From: JANPCX01 sp966211815
GTDB taxonomy: Bacteria; Pseudomonadota; Gammaproteobacteria; Burkholderiales; Burkholderiaceae_C
DNA: 64,000 bases
Assembly (NCBI GenBank): GCA_966211815.1
Contig: CBIHOD010000013.1
Span: 1-64,000, forward strand
Direction of reading: 5' to 3'
Shown: piece by piece, positions 8,474-18,100 of the stretch
Layout: every line of letters starts with the position of its first letter
How positions within the stretch are numbered: position 1 is the stretch's first letter
Position numbers and translations under genes: made by a program
Notes under the pieces: generated by a model
What the model was told of the DNA's origin: nothing
Databases searched by the model: none
Seen by the model: only the letters and a program-made list of their open reading frames with translations

Positions 8474-8510
8474 ATCGTTACATAAATAAAATGATAACGA
8501 TTCATCGTTA
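8474..8510. promoter_or_regulatory. candidate operator with three ATCGTTA boxes
   Basis: An AT-rich island between the divergent MarR-type and GH16 genes. ATCGTTA occurs at 8474-8480 and 8504-8510, and inverted as TAACGAT at 8495-8501. The right half forms a perfect 16-bp palindrome, TAACGATTCATCGTTA (8495-8510). Size and position suit a MarR-family dimer site. That it is bound by the adjacent regulator is inference. Confidence 0.5.
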
Positions 8511-8631
8511 ATATTGATGTCGAAGCCGGTGCCGAACCGGCCGCGTCCTTCAAACGCGTCCGCGCCGCCGCTGCGCCGATTCACGCCGGAAGGCGACGCC
8601 TTCCGTTCCAATCCACATCAAGGGACTGTTC

Positions 8632-9948
8632 ATGAAGAGAGAAAAACACGGGTGGGCTTTCACCGCGCTGGCCCTGGCCGGCGCGGCCGCGCTGGTCGGC
8701 TGCGGCGGCGGGTCCGGCGCGGGCCTGGACGCCGACGCGGCTGCGGCCGGCGACGGCGCGGACGGCCTGAGGCAGGCGCAGGCCGCCCTCACCACCTGGA
8801 ACCGCTGCGCCGTGGAGGGCGCGCACTGTTCCTTCACCGGGACGCGGACCGTGCGCTACGGCTACAACGGGCGCTACCTGTACAAGAAGCTGGCGGGGGG
8901 GATCGCCTGCACCAACGAAGCCTTCGGCGGCGACCCGGTCCGCGGCGCGGACAAGTTCTGCGAGCTGGCCGTGGAACCCACCGCGCCGCCGCCGGCGGCC
9001 GAAACCTGGACCCAGTGCGCCGTCGAAGACGGACGCTGCTCGTTCACCGGCACCAGGGAAGTCCGCTACGGCGCCGCCGCGAAATACGCGTACCGGACAG
9101 CCACCGGCGGCATCGACTGCAACAACAACGTCTTCGGCGACCCGAACCCCGGGGCCGACAAGGTCTGCGAGGTGAAGTCCGGGACGCCCACGACGCCGCC
9201 GCCCACCGTGAAGTCGCCTGTCGGCCAGAACGCGGCCGACTACGTGCTGACGTTCTCGGAGGAGTTCGACGGCGCCACCTACGACAAGGGCAAGTGGAAC
9301 GACCGGCTCTGGTACACCACCTACCCGGACCCCGACCAGACCCCGAACTGGGCCGTCAACGACGGCAAGCTGAAGATGTTCCCGGTCCAGGGCACCAGCC
9401 TCGAGCGCGACTACCGCCATTTCACGACGGATGGGAAGTTCGAGCAGACCTACGGCTACTTCGAGATGGAAGCCAAGCTGCCCTACGGCAACGGCGTCTG
9501 GCCGGCGTTCTGGCTGTACAACCACAAGTCGCCCGACGGGGCGGTGCGCCCGGAGATCGACGTCATCGAAACCTATCCGGGCGGCGGCACCGACTACGGC
9601 TACGGCGACGACAAGCTGCGTCCCACCGTCTTCGCCGCCACCGTGCACCGCGGCGACAACAACCAGGTCGGGACCAAGATGCACGCCACCGGGCTGGACC
9701 TGTCCGCCGGTTTCCACCAGTACGCGGTCAAGTGGGAACCCGACCGCATGACGTTCTACTTCGACGGCAAGCCGATCTACACCCTGAACGAAAGCATGGG
9801 CGATCCGATGTTCCTGCTGCTGAGCCTGCAGATGTGCGGGCCCAACCAGGCGGGCTGGTGCCCGGTCGCCCACCCGAACCTGATCGTGCCCGGCCAGGCC
9901 AATTCGTTCGAGGTCAACTACGTGCGTGCCTGGCAGTTCAAGAAGTAG
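8632..9948 (+). CDS. GH16 glycoside hydrolase lipoprotein with duplicated N-terminal domain
   Basis: A 438-residue secreted lipoprotein. A signal peptide ends at the lipobox LVGC (Cys24), followed by a Gly/Ala/Asp linker. Two homologous modules of about 57 residues follow (about 55-111 and 125-181). Each has a W-x-x-CAVE start, a CSFTGTR-x-VRYG core, a GI-x-C-x-N middle and a final Cys; they are joined by Pro-rich linkers and probably bind carbohydrate. The catalytic GH16 domain (about 203-438) has the signature EIDVIE with Glu308 as nucleophile, Asp310 and acid/base Glu313. GH16 enzymes cut beta-1,3/1,4-glucans or galactans; the exact substrate is not evident. AAGGGAC precedes the ATG. Expression is probably tied to the operator array upstream. 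Confidence 0.9.
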   Translation: MKREKHGWAFTALALAGAAALVGCGGGSGAGLDADAAAAGDGADGLRQAQAALTTWNRCAVEGAHCSFTGTRTVRYGYNGRYLYKKLAGGIACTNEAFGGDPVRGADKFCELAVEPTAPPPAAETWTQCAVEDGRCSFTGTREVRYGAAAKYAYRTATGGIDCNNNVFGDPNPGADKVCEVKSGTPTTPPPTVKSPVGQNAADYVLTFSEEFDGATYDKGKWNDRLWYTTYPDPDQTPNWAVNDGKLKMFPVQGTSLERDYRHFTTDGKFEQTYGYFEMEAKLPYGNGVWPAFWLYNHKSPDGAVRPEIDVIETYPGGGTDYGYGDDKLRPTVFAATVHRGDNNQVGTKMHATGLDLSAGFHQYAVKWEPDRMTFYFDGKPIYTLNESMGDPMFLLLSLQMCGPNQAGWCPVAHPNLIVPGQANSFEVNYVRAWQFKK

Positions 9949-10005
9949 CCGGCCGGTGCGCCTGGCCCGGCGCGGGAGGCGGGCCACCGCAGCCCGCCAG
10001 GCGCC

Positions 10006-10037
10006 GGGCGCCGCTTGATGCCAGGCGGCGCCCGTAT
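10006..10037. terminator. stem-loop between convergent GH16 and binding-protein genes
   Basis: A perfect 9-bp stem GGGCGCCGC/GCGGCGCCC with a 10-base loop lies between the two convergent genes. It is followed only by GTATTTC, so termination may be weak. Confidence 0.45.
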
Positions 10038-10128
10038 TTCGCGGCCGTTGCCGCTGTCGCGTCCGGGGGCTGATCCCGCCGTGGCGACCGGAGCCGCGAT
10101 GCGGCGGCACGCGGGCCACGGGTCGCCG

Positions 10129-11313
10129 TCAGTCCACGATGCGGCCGTCGGCCGAGATCATCACGAAATTCACGTATTGGCTGCCCACGCGGCCGCCGGG
10201 AGCGAACCGGATGCGGTAGTGCCCCGGGCCTTCCAGGCGCTCGGCTTCCAGCGCCTGCATGAAACCCTTGCGGTCGAGTTCGCGGCCGGCCCGGCGCAGG
10301 GCCTGCGCCACGAATTTGCCCGCGATGAAGCCTTCGAATTCCACGAAGTCGGGCGTCGCGCCGGACTGGCGCTTTCCCAGCAACTGCCGGTATTCCTGGA
10401 CCAGGGGATGCACGCTGGCCCGGAAGGGGTTGGGCACGAGCTGCGACACCATGACGCCGCGGGCCTCCTTGCCCAGTTCGCCCACCAGCACGTTGATGTC
10501 GACCAGGCTGCGCGCCAGGTACTGGATGGAGGGGCACCCGGCCGCCTTCATCGCCCGCACCGCCGCCGCCGCGTCTTTGCCCGACACGCCGAGAATGACC
10601 ACCTTCGGGCAGTCCTTGGCCAGCGCGGCGGCGGCGGGCCGCACCGCTTGCGCGGGGTCCGGAGAATTGATCTGCATGCTGGCGGACGCCACCAGCTCGC
10701 GGCCGGTGGCCTTGAGTTTCAGCACCACGTCCTTTTTGAGCGCCTGGCCGACCTGGGTGTCGTAGTGGATGAGCGCCACCCGTTCGAAAGCGACGGTGTC
10801 GATGTGGCGGACCAGGGTCTCCAGCTCCGCGTCGAAACTGGCCCGCAGCATGAAAACGTTGCGCTGGGAGCCGTCGTAAAGCTCGGGGAAGCCGGCATAG
10901 GGCGCGACCAGCGGCACGCCGGCCTCGCGCACGATGGGCAGCACGGCCTTGACCGAGGCGGTGAACGTCACGCCCACTAGCGCGAAGACGCGCTGCTTGT
11001 CGACCAGCGCGCGCGCGTTGGCGGCGGCCTGTTCCGCGGTGTTGCCGTCGTCCACCGAGACCAGCTCGATGCGGCGGCCGTTCACGCCGCCGGCCGCGTT
11101 GGCCGCGTCGAAGGCCAGCAGCATGCCGTCGCGGTACTGCGCGCCGGCCTGGGTGCCGCCGCCGGTGCTGGCGAGCTTGGCGGATTGCCCCAGCACGATC
11201 CGGTCAGGGTGGACGCCGGGCACGGCGTTGTCCGCGGCCAAGGCGACAGGGGCGGTGCCGCCGGCCAGCAAGGCGGCGACGGCGAGCGTGAGGAAGGCGA
11301 ATCGGCGTGGCAT
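10129..11313 (-). CDS. ABC transporter substrate-binding protein (type I, Peripla_BP_6)
   Basis: A 394-residue periplasmic binding protein. A cleavable signal ends near VALAAD. The mature part has the branched-chain amino acid/amide binding fold: RIVLGQSAKL, YRDGMLLAFDAANAAGGVNGRRIELVSVDDGN, and a C-terminal GPGHYRIRF block. In this family the ligand may be an amino acid, amide, urea or aromatic acid; it cannot be told here. It starts 40 bases after the N-formylglutamate amidohydrolase gene on the same strand, so the two are probably one operon. No permease or ATPase genes are nearby; such orphan binding proteins are common in Burkholderiales. Confidence 0.85.
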   Translation of the reverse strand: MPRRFAFLTLAVAALLAGGTAPVALAADNAVPGVHPDRIVLGQSAKLASTGGGTQAGAQYRDGMLLAFDAANAAGGVNGRRIELVSVDDGNTAEQAAANARALVDKQRVFALVGVTFTASVKAVLPIVREAGVPLVAPYAGFPELYDGSQRNVFMLRASFDAELETLVRHIDTVAFERVALIHYDTQVGQALKKDVVLKLKATGRELVASASMQINSPDPAQAVRPAAAALAKDCPKVVILGVSGKDAAAAVRAMKAAGCPSIQYLARSLVDINVLVGELGKEARGVMVSQLVPNPFRASVHPLVQEYRQLLGKRQSGATPDFVEFEGFIAGKFVAQALRRAGRELDRKGFMQALEAERLEGPGHYRIRFAPGGRVGSQYVNFVMISADGRIVD

Positions 11314-11353
11314 GTCGGCGGCTCCTTGTGGAAATCGGCAAGCGACTGGTGGA

Positions 11354-12214
11354 CTAGGGGCGCGGCCCCGCGCGGTCTCGCACGAAGCCGGCGACTTCGC
11401 CCAGCACGTGCCCGATGTCGGCTTTCAGCGCCGCGAAACCGGCGCTGGGCTCGCGCGTCTTTTCATCCATGTAGAGGGCGCGGTTGAGCTCGATCTGCAG
11501 GCTGTGGCGGTTCTCCCCGGGGCGTCCGGCGGCGCGGATCAGATCCTGGCCTTTGTAGGGGTCGTTGACGGAGACGCTGTAGCCGCGGTCGGCGAAGGCG
11601 CGCCGCACCGCGTCGAGGAAGTCCGGGGCGCAGGTGCGCCCGTCCAGGTCGCCGAGCACCACGTCGGGCGCGCGCCTGGCGGGCAGGCCCAGGCGCTCGT
11701 AGGCATTGCTCGGCATCGAGTGCAGGTTCAGGTGCCAGTAGCCGCCGAAGCGTCCGGCGGCCTGTTCGAGTTGTTCATCCACCGCGCGGCGGTAGGGGCG
11801 CCAGTAGCGCTCGATCCGGTGGGCGAGTTCATGCGTGCCCAGGCGCCGGTCGTAGATGGGCAGCATCTCCGGCGTGAGGCGCCAGACCAGGCCGTTGCCC
11901 AGGGCCACGCAGCGGGGCGAGGGCTCCGCCGGGCCGGTCCACTCGCCGTCCAGCATCGACACGTCCACGTCGGTCTCCACGCGGTTGGCGTCGATGTAGC
12001 TGCGGGGGAAGGTCGCGCAGACCAGGCTGCCCCCCCAGCTCGGGACGGCCGACCACAGGGTGTCGACGTGGGTGTCCTCGCTCATGCGCAGCGCGGCGCG
12101 GTCCACCGCATGGCCGAAGTCGCCGGGGTAGTCGGTTCCGCTGTGAGGCGAATCGCACACCAGCGGGATGGCGGCGACGCCGGCTTCGGGGCCGAAAAGG
12201 GTGAAAGGGGGCAT
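11354..12214 (-). CDS. N-formylglutamate amidohydrolase
   Basis: A 286-residue enzyme of the N-formylglutamate amidohydrolase family, which hydrolyses N-formyl-L-glutamate to glutamate and formate at the end of one histidine degradation route (HutG type). Motifs seen: CDSPHSGTDYP near the N-terminus, EDTHVDTLW, PRSYIDANR, HLNLHSMPSNA and IELNRALYM, which together supply the metal ligands and substrate Arg. No hutH/hutU/hutI genes are near, so it may act on another N-formyl or N-acyl amino acid. It is the first gene of a probable two-gene operon with the binding protein and is divergent from a LysR regulator 243 bases away. Confidence 0.85.
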   Translation of the reverse strand: MPPFTLFGPEAGVAAIPLVCDSPHSGTDYPGDFGHAVDRAALRMSEDTHVDTLWSAVPSWGGSLVCATFPRSYIDANRVETDVDVSMLDGEWTGPAEPSPRCVALGNGLVWRLTPEMLPIYDRRLGTHELAHRIERYWRPYRRAVDEQLEQAAGRFGGYWHLNLHSMPSNAYERLGLPARRAPDVVLGDLDGRTCAPDFLDAVRRAFADRGYSVSVNDPYKGQDLIRAAGRPGENRHSLQIELNRALYMDEKTREPSAGFAALKADIGHVLGEVAGFVRDRAGPRP

Positions 12215-12457
12215 GGGTTACTCCGTGGAAAGTGAATCAGGATGGAAAAAATCGAACGTCCGGTGGCGGCTCGGAAGGGCCCGGGGCGGGCCCGCCGCCG
12301 GCTCGGCGCGCACGCTTGCGGTGTGCGGCACCGCACGGCGCTTGCCCGGAAGACGGGTGCGGATGAGAAAGACCCGCGGCACCTCGAAAACCACCTCCCA
12401 AAGCGGCGGGCGAGCGGCTATATTCGCGGGCTTGTTCCAAACCCCCACCGCCATGCC

Positions 12458-13387
12458 ATGACGAGCGAACCGCGAGCCGTGCTTCCTTCCACCACGGCGC
12501 TCCGGGTGTTCGAGGCGGCGGCCCGCCACCTCACCTGCACCGGGGCCGGCGGCGAGCTGTTCATGACCCAGAGCGCGGTCAGCAAGCAGATCCGGGCCCT
12601 GGAAGAAAGCCTGGGGTTGACGCTGTTCGTGCGCGTGAACCGCGGCCTGGTGCTGACCGAGCTGGGGCAGGTCTACCTGAACGAGGTCCGCCCGGTGCTG
12701 GCCATGCTGCGCGCGGCTTCGGTCAAGGTGGCCACCCATGGCGCCACCCAGCGCACGCTGACCCTGCGGGTGTTGTCCACGCTCGGCGACCGCTGGCTGC
12801 TGCCGAGGTTCGGCGGCTTCGCCGAGAAGCACCCCCACATCAGCGTGCAGTTCACCGGCTTCCTGTCCCGGGACAGGCAGGACCAGATGCCGCCCGACGG
12901 CGAGTTCCTCGGCGGCGAAGGGGGTTGGCCCGGCCATGTGGCCGACTATCTGTTCGGGCGTCATATGGTCCTGGTCGGCGCGCCCAGCCTGCTGGAGCGC
13001 AAAGGGGCCATCCGGCAAGCGGGCGACCTGTTGAATTTCCCCAAGCTCATGCATTACCGGGCGCCCACGGTGTGGGCCGATTTCTGCGCGGGCCTGGGCC
13101 TGGCGCTGCCCCAGGACAACGCCGCGATGCGCTACGAGTTCTATTCGACCCTGGTGCGCGGCGCCGTCGCCGGCCTGGGCCTGGCGCTGGTACCGCTGGT
13201 GTGGGTCCGCGAGGAGCTGGGCCGTGGCGAGTTGGTCAACCCGCTGGCCCTGAGCCACGAGCACCGCGTGGGCTACTACTTCGTCGTGCCGGAGAGCAAG
13301 CAGCACGACCCGGCGCTGGCCGCGCTGCGGGCCTGGCTGATCGAGGAAGCCGAGCACACGCGCCGGGATTGCAAGGAAGCCCCCTGA
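12458..13387 (+). CDS. LysR-family transcriptional regulator
   Basis: A 309-residue regulator of the GcvA/TrpI-like LysR group. The N-terminal helix-turn-helix is FEAAARHLTCTGAGGELFMTQSAVSKQIRALEESLG. The ligand-binding half follows, with LLPRFGGFAEKHP and GLGLALVPLVWVREEL. The ATG at 12458 gives the usual LysR length; the frame is open further upstream but the extension is not family-like. It is divergent from the amidohydrolase operon, the classical arrangement for a LysR protein and its target, and ends 28 bases from the convergent peptide-binding gene. Target assignment is inference. Confidence 0.85.
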   Translation: MTSEPRAVLPSTTALRVFEAAARHLTCTGAGGELFMTQSAVSKQIRALEESLGLTLFVRVNRGLVLTELGQVYLNEVRPVLAMLRAASVKVATHGATQRTLTLRVLSTLGDRWLLPRFGGFAEKHPHISVQFTGFLSRDRQDQMPPDGEFLGGEGGWPGHVADYLFGRHMVLVGAPSLLERKGAIRQAGDLLNFPKLMHYRAPTVWADFCAGLGLALPQDNAAMRYEFYSTLVRGAVAGLGLALVPLVWVREELGRGELVNPLALSHEHRVGYYFVVPESKQHDPALAALRAWLIEEAEHTRRDCKEAP

Positions 13388-13415
13388 GGAACTGTGGTGC
13401 CCAGGCGCGCCGCCC

Positions 13416-14990
13416 TCACGGCTGCACCACGAAGTCGAAGCCGTAGGTGCGCTCGTCGGAGCGGCCGGAGAACTGGATGCCCTTGCGCGTCGCCCACAGG
13501 TTCACCTGGTGGTGGATGGGGATGATGGCGTTGTCGGCCATGGCGATCTCGGTGGCCTGGGCCAGCAGCTTGTCGCGCGCCGCGTCGTCGAGCGTCTGCA
13601 GCGCCTTGTCCAGCACCTCTTCCATCTTGGGGTTGTGGTACTTGCCGGCGTTGACGGCGCCGGTGCCCTTGGCCTTGTCCTCGGCCGACATCACGGCCCT
13701 CAGCGGGGAAGAGGCTTCGAAGGTGCCCGAACTCCAGCCCGACATCGACAGCGAATAGGTGTGCTTGGCCTGCGCCGGGAAGAACATCGCCGAGGGTTGC
13801 GCGGCCACGCTCGTCTTGATGCCGACGCGGCTGAGCATCTGGGCCAGGGTCTGCAGGATCTGGTCGTCCTGCACATAGCGGTTGTTCGGGCCGTGGATGG
13901 TGATGCCGAAACCGTTGGGGTAGCCCGCCTCGGCCAGCAGCTTCTTGGCGCCCTCGACGTCCACCGGCTCCGGCTTGAGCGCTTCGCTGTGGCCGGACAG
14001 GCCGGGGATCATCAACTGCCCGGTCGGCCGCGACGCCCCTTCCATCACCCGGGCGCGGATCTGCTCGCGGTCGATGGCCTTGGAGATGGCGCGGCGCACG
14101 CGGGCGTCTTTCAGCGGGTTGGCCGCCAGGGGTTTGCCTTCCGTGTCGGTGATGAAGGGGCTCTGGTCCCGGAACTGGTCCATGTTGAGGAAGATCAGCC
14201 GGGTGCCGACGCGCTGGATCACCGCCAGGTCGGGGTTGGCGCCCAGGCGCTTGATGTCGGCCACGGGCAGGCCGTCGATCACTTGCACGTCGTTGGACAT
14301 CAGCGCCGCCACGCGCGCCGCGTCGTTGGTCAGGATCTTGAACGTCAGCTTCTCCACCTGGGGCTTCTTGCCGAAGTAGGCGTCGTTGCGCACCAGCTCG
14401 ACCCGGTCGCCCCGCGCGTAGCGCACCAGCTTGTAGGGGCCCGTGCCGATGGCGGCCTTGCCGGAGTTGAAGTCCGCGGTGGAGGCGCCGGCCGCCGCTT
14501 TCTTGGAGACGATGGCGAAGGTGCCCATCTCGGCGGGTAGCAGCGGGTAGGGCGTGGCGGTCTTGAAACGGATGGTCAGGGGGTCGACGATGGAGACCTG
14601 GGTGATCGCCTTGGTGTAGATCGCGAACGACCCGGGGCTGTCCTTGATCGTGGGGATGCGCTCGATGGAGAAGGCCACGTCCTCCGCGGTGAAGGGGCTG
14701 CCGTCGTGGAACTTCACGTCCGGGCGCAGTTTGAACTCCCAGGTCAGCGGGTCGACGGGCCGCCAGGACAAGGCCAGCCCGGGCAGCATGCGGAGCTGGT
14801 CGTTGCGCTCGATCAGGCGGCTGAAGACGTGCTCGGCCACGTTCTGGTTGCTCGTCACCAGGTGGTAGTGCGGGTCCATCGAGGTGACGTCGGCGGACAG
14901 GCCGACAGTGACGCTCTGGGCCTGGGCGCACACGCCGGCCACGGACAGCACCGCCAGACAGGTGATTCGTTGCAAGGCCGCTTTGAACAT
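13416..14990 (-). CDS. ABC transporter substrate-binding protein (SBP_bac_5, peptide type)
   Basis: A 524-residue periplasmic protein with a signal peptide ending at GVCAQAQS. The mature protein has the family-5 pattern: LSADVTSMDPHYH, SRLIERND, the WRPVDPLTWEFKLRPDVKFHDGSPF block (with KFHDG, the classic SBP_bac_5 motif) and AVMSAED near the end. Members bind di- or oligopeptides, nickel complexes, heme or opines. The ATG at 14990 has AAGGGGAA just upstream. No dppBCDF-like permease genes are adjacent. It converges with the LysR gene. A short palindrome at 15016-15029 may be its operator. Confidence 0.85.
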   Translation of the reverse strand: MFKAALQRITCLAVLSVAGVCAQAQSVTVGLSADVTSMDPHYHLVTSNQNVAEHVFSRLIERNDQLRMLPGLALSWRPVDPLTWEFKLRPDVKFHDGSPFTAEDVAFSIERIPTIKDSPGSFAIYTKAITQVSIVDPLTIRFKTATPYPLLPAEMGTFAIVSKKAAAGASTADFNSGKAAIGTGPYKLVRYARGDRVELVRNDAYFGKKPQVEKLTFKILTNDAARVAALMSNDVQVIDGLPVADIKRLGANPDLAVIQRVGTRLIFLNMDQFRDQSPFITDTEGKPLAANPLKDARVRRAISKAIDREQIRARVMEGASRPTGQLMIPGLSGHSEALKPEPVDVEGAKKLLAEAGYPNGFGITIHGPNNRYVQDDQILQTLAQMLSRVGIKTSVAAQPSAMFFPAQAKHTYSLSMSGWSSGTFEASSPLRAVMSAEDKAKGTGAVNAGKYHNPKMEEVLDKALQTLDDAARDKLLAQATEIAMADNAIIPIHHQVNLWATRKGIQFSGRSDERTYGFDFVVQP

Positions 14991-15015
14991 TTGGATTCCC
15001 CTTAAGGCAAATTCG

Positions 15016-15029
15016 GAAACAATAGTTTC
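15016..15029. promoter_or_regulatory. small palindrome before the peptide-binding gene
   Basis: GAAACAATAGTTTC is a perfect 5-bp inverted repeat with a 4-base spacer, 26 bases upstream of the start codon. It stands out in GC-rich surroundings. Operator function is a guess. Confidence 0.25.
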
Positions 15030-15112
15030 TTGGCCGCGGCCGCCCGGGACAACCGAAAAAATGGCTACCGCCAAGTCCGTTCCGGAATAGCCGCGCAAGG
15101 CCGGGCCGGCGC

Positions 15113-18100
15113 TCAAAGCGCCCGGGGCGGGGCCGTCACCTGGTTGCGCCCCGCGCGCTTGGACTCATAAAGCGCGGCGTCGGCCGCGCCGACCAGGCCG
15201 GCCGCGTCCGTCTCCGGGCTGGGCACGGCCGAGGCGATGCCCACGCTGACGGTCACGGCGCCGAGCGGCGAGCGCGAATGCGGCTCGTCCAGCGCGTGCA
15301 CCGCGGCGCGGAGCCGCTCGGCCACGAGCAAGGCGCCTTCGGGTTCGGTGTCGGGCAGCAGCAGCACGAATTCTTCGCCGCCGTAGCGGGCCAGCAGGTC
15401 GGTGGCGCGCAACTCGGCGTTCATCGCGTCGGCCACGAGCTGCAGGCAGGCGTCGCCGCCCTGGTGGCCGTAGTGGTCGTTGTAGAGCTTGAAATGGTCG
15501 ATGTCGATCATCGCCAGGCCCAGCGGCCGCTGGCTGCGCAGGGCGCGCACCCATTCGGCCTGCAGCGCGTCGTTGAATCGCCTGCGGTTGGGCAGGCCGG
15601 TGAGCGCGTCCGTCAGGCTCAACTGCTCCATGCGGCGGTTGGCTTCTTCGAGCGCCGCGGTGCGTTCGGCCACCTTGCGTTCCAGCGAAGCGTAGAGCAG
15701 GGCGTTGTCCAGCGAAACGGAAAGCTGGCCGGCGATCAGGGTGACCAGGTCGAGCCGGTCGGCGGTGAAGGCGCCGCGCATCTGGCGGCTTTCCAGCAAC
15801 AGCATCGCATGCAGCCGGCCTTGCTTCATGACCGGCGCCAGCAGCATCGCGCATGGGCCGGGCCCGGCCAGGTAGGGATCGGCCGAGAAACGGTCGTCGC
15901 GCATGGCGTCCTCGATCACCAGGACCTCGCCGGTGCGTTCGGCGTAGCGGAACACCGACAGCGGCAGCTCGCCGCGCGCGCCGGCCTCTTCGGCCGTCAT
16001 GGCGCTGCCGTCGACGCCCAGCGAAGCCGACATGAACCAGTCCTCGCCGCCGTCCGGCCGCACGACCAGCCGCACCCCGGTGGCGCCGGTCATCGCGCTG
16101 AGCACCAGGGCGACGCGGTCGGTCAGCCGCGCCAGGCTGGTTTCCGAGCTGAGCGCCTGCGAGGCGCGCAGCACGGCCATCATGTCGACGACCTCGGACG
16201 ACACGGTGGTGCTGCGCACGCCCACCTGCCCCAGCAGAGTGCTTGCGCCGCGGCGCAGGCAGGCGTGGCCTCGCCGCAGCGCCTCCACCTTGCCGGACGC
16301 GCCCCAGGCCTCGTACAGGCCGCAGGCCCGCGCCAGCAGCGCGCCGCCGCTGGCCTCCATGCCCTGCGCCAAGTGGAAGAGCGCGGCCCGTTCGACGATC
16401 AATGCGCGGTGCCAGGGCCGGGGGTGCAGCGCCGCCTCGTCCATCGCGGCGTCGAAGGCGGCGCCCGCCGCCCAGGTCTGGCCCGCCGCCCAGGCGCGCT
16501 CCGCCTGCAGCCATCGCGCGAGGTGCAGGAAATTCACGGGCGAGTCGGCCGCGCGTCGGGCGATCCACGGCAGGCAGTCCTCGTCCAGTTCGCGCAGCAG
16601 CGTGGCGCCTTCGCCGGGCGGCAGCGCGCGGGCCTGGTCGGCCAGCGACAAGCCGCGCAGCGCTCGCGCCACCGCGGTGAGGTAGTAGCCGGGCAGCCGG
16701 GCCAGCACCGGCATGGCCTGCGCGGTGTGGTGCGCCAGGCGCGGCATGTCGCCGAAGACAGTGGCCGAGACCGCGCGGAGGATGTGGTAGGTGGCCGACT
16801 TGATGCCGGGCTCGCCGAGCTCGGCGACGTAGCCGTCCTCATCGAAGCCGTCGTCGCCGAACGCGCCCGGCGCGCGCGTCTGGCCGCGCAGCGCGCGGGT
16901 CAGCTGGCGGCGCGGCAGGTAGCGCTGGGTGTAGGCCACGTTGCCCGTGCGCGCGGCAAACGCCAGGCCCGCTTCCACCTCGGTCGCCGCGGGGTCGAGC
17001 GTGGCGGCGCAGTCCAGCAGCAGGTCGCTGGCCATGTGGGTGTAGGAGGCGAAATTGAAGTCGCCCTCGCGCATCAGCTCGGCGCGTGCCTGGCGGAAGG
17101 CCGCGACGCCGTTCTCGATCGGCTCCATCCAGTGGCTCGCGGCGAGCGCGAAGATGTAGCGCGCGACGGACGTGCCGGGTTCGAATCCACGCGCCTCGCC
17201 CACCGCCACCAGGTGGCGCGCCGACTCGTAGGCGCCGCGGTGGTCCTGGCGCACGCCGGCCAGCAGGAAAGGGATGAAGCCCATGCTGGGCATGAGCTGG
17301 CTGCAGGGCCCGTGCTCGGTCCACAGCCGGTGCGATTCGAGCACCAGCCAGGCCAGGGTGGTGGTGTCGCTGAAATAAGCGGCGTTGGCCGTCTTCACGA
17401 TCAGTTGGGCCCAGGCCAGCACGCGCGGCTCGCCGGCCGGCGGGCGCTCGAAATCCACCTGCTTGCCGCTGCCGGCGTTCCAGGCGGCGAGGCGGCGAAA
17501 TCCCGTGTCGATCACCGGCCCGGGGTCGGCCGGCATCGGCAGGCCGAGCTCGGCCAACAGCTTCAGGCCCAGGGCGACGCCTTCCGGGTAGCGGCTGCGG
17601 TTGTGCAGGCTGTACATCTGGACGCCGGCGGATTCGACCCGGTCCATCGGGTCCGCGCAGCGGCGGACGATGGATTCGTAGACCGCGTCGGCCTCGTCGA
17701 GCCGGCCCAGGCCGTAGAGCGCCCGGTGCCGCTCGACTTCGAGCCGGTGAAGCAGCCTGTCGTCCTGCGGCGACTCGTCGGCCCGGATCAGGGCGATGGC
17801 GCTGGCCAGGAAACGTTCGGTGACGTCGAAGTTCAAAGCCCGCACCCGCGCCGCGGCGCGGTGGAAGAGGGCGGCCGCGCGGCGGCGCTCGGGCTTGGGG
17901 CCGGCGTCGCCGGGACGCGCCAAGGCCGGGTCGAGCAACGCCTCGACCGCCGGGAGGTATTGCTCGGCCGCTTCCGACTGCAGCGCCGGATGCTCGACCA
18001 ACCGGCGCGCCAGCGACAAGTGGCGGCCGCGGCGGGCGGCGGCGTCCATCCCTTCGAAGACCGCCTGTTGCACGCGGTCGTGCCGGAAGCGCAGCAAGGT

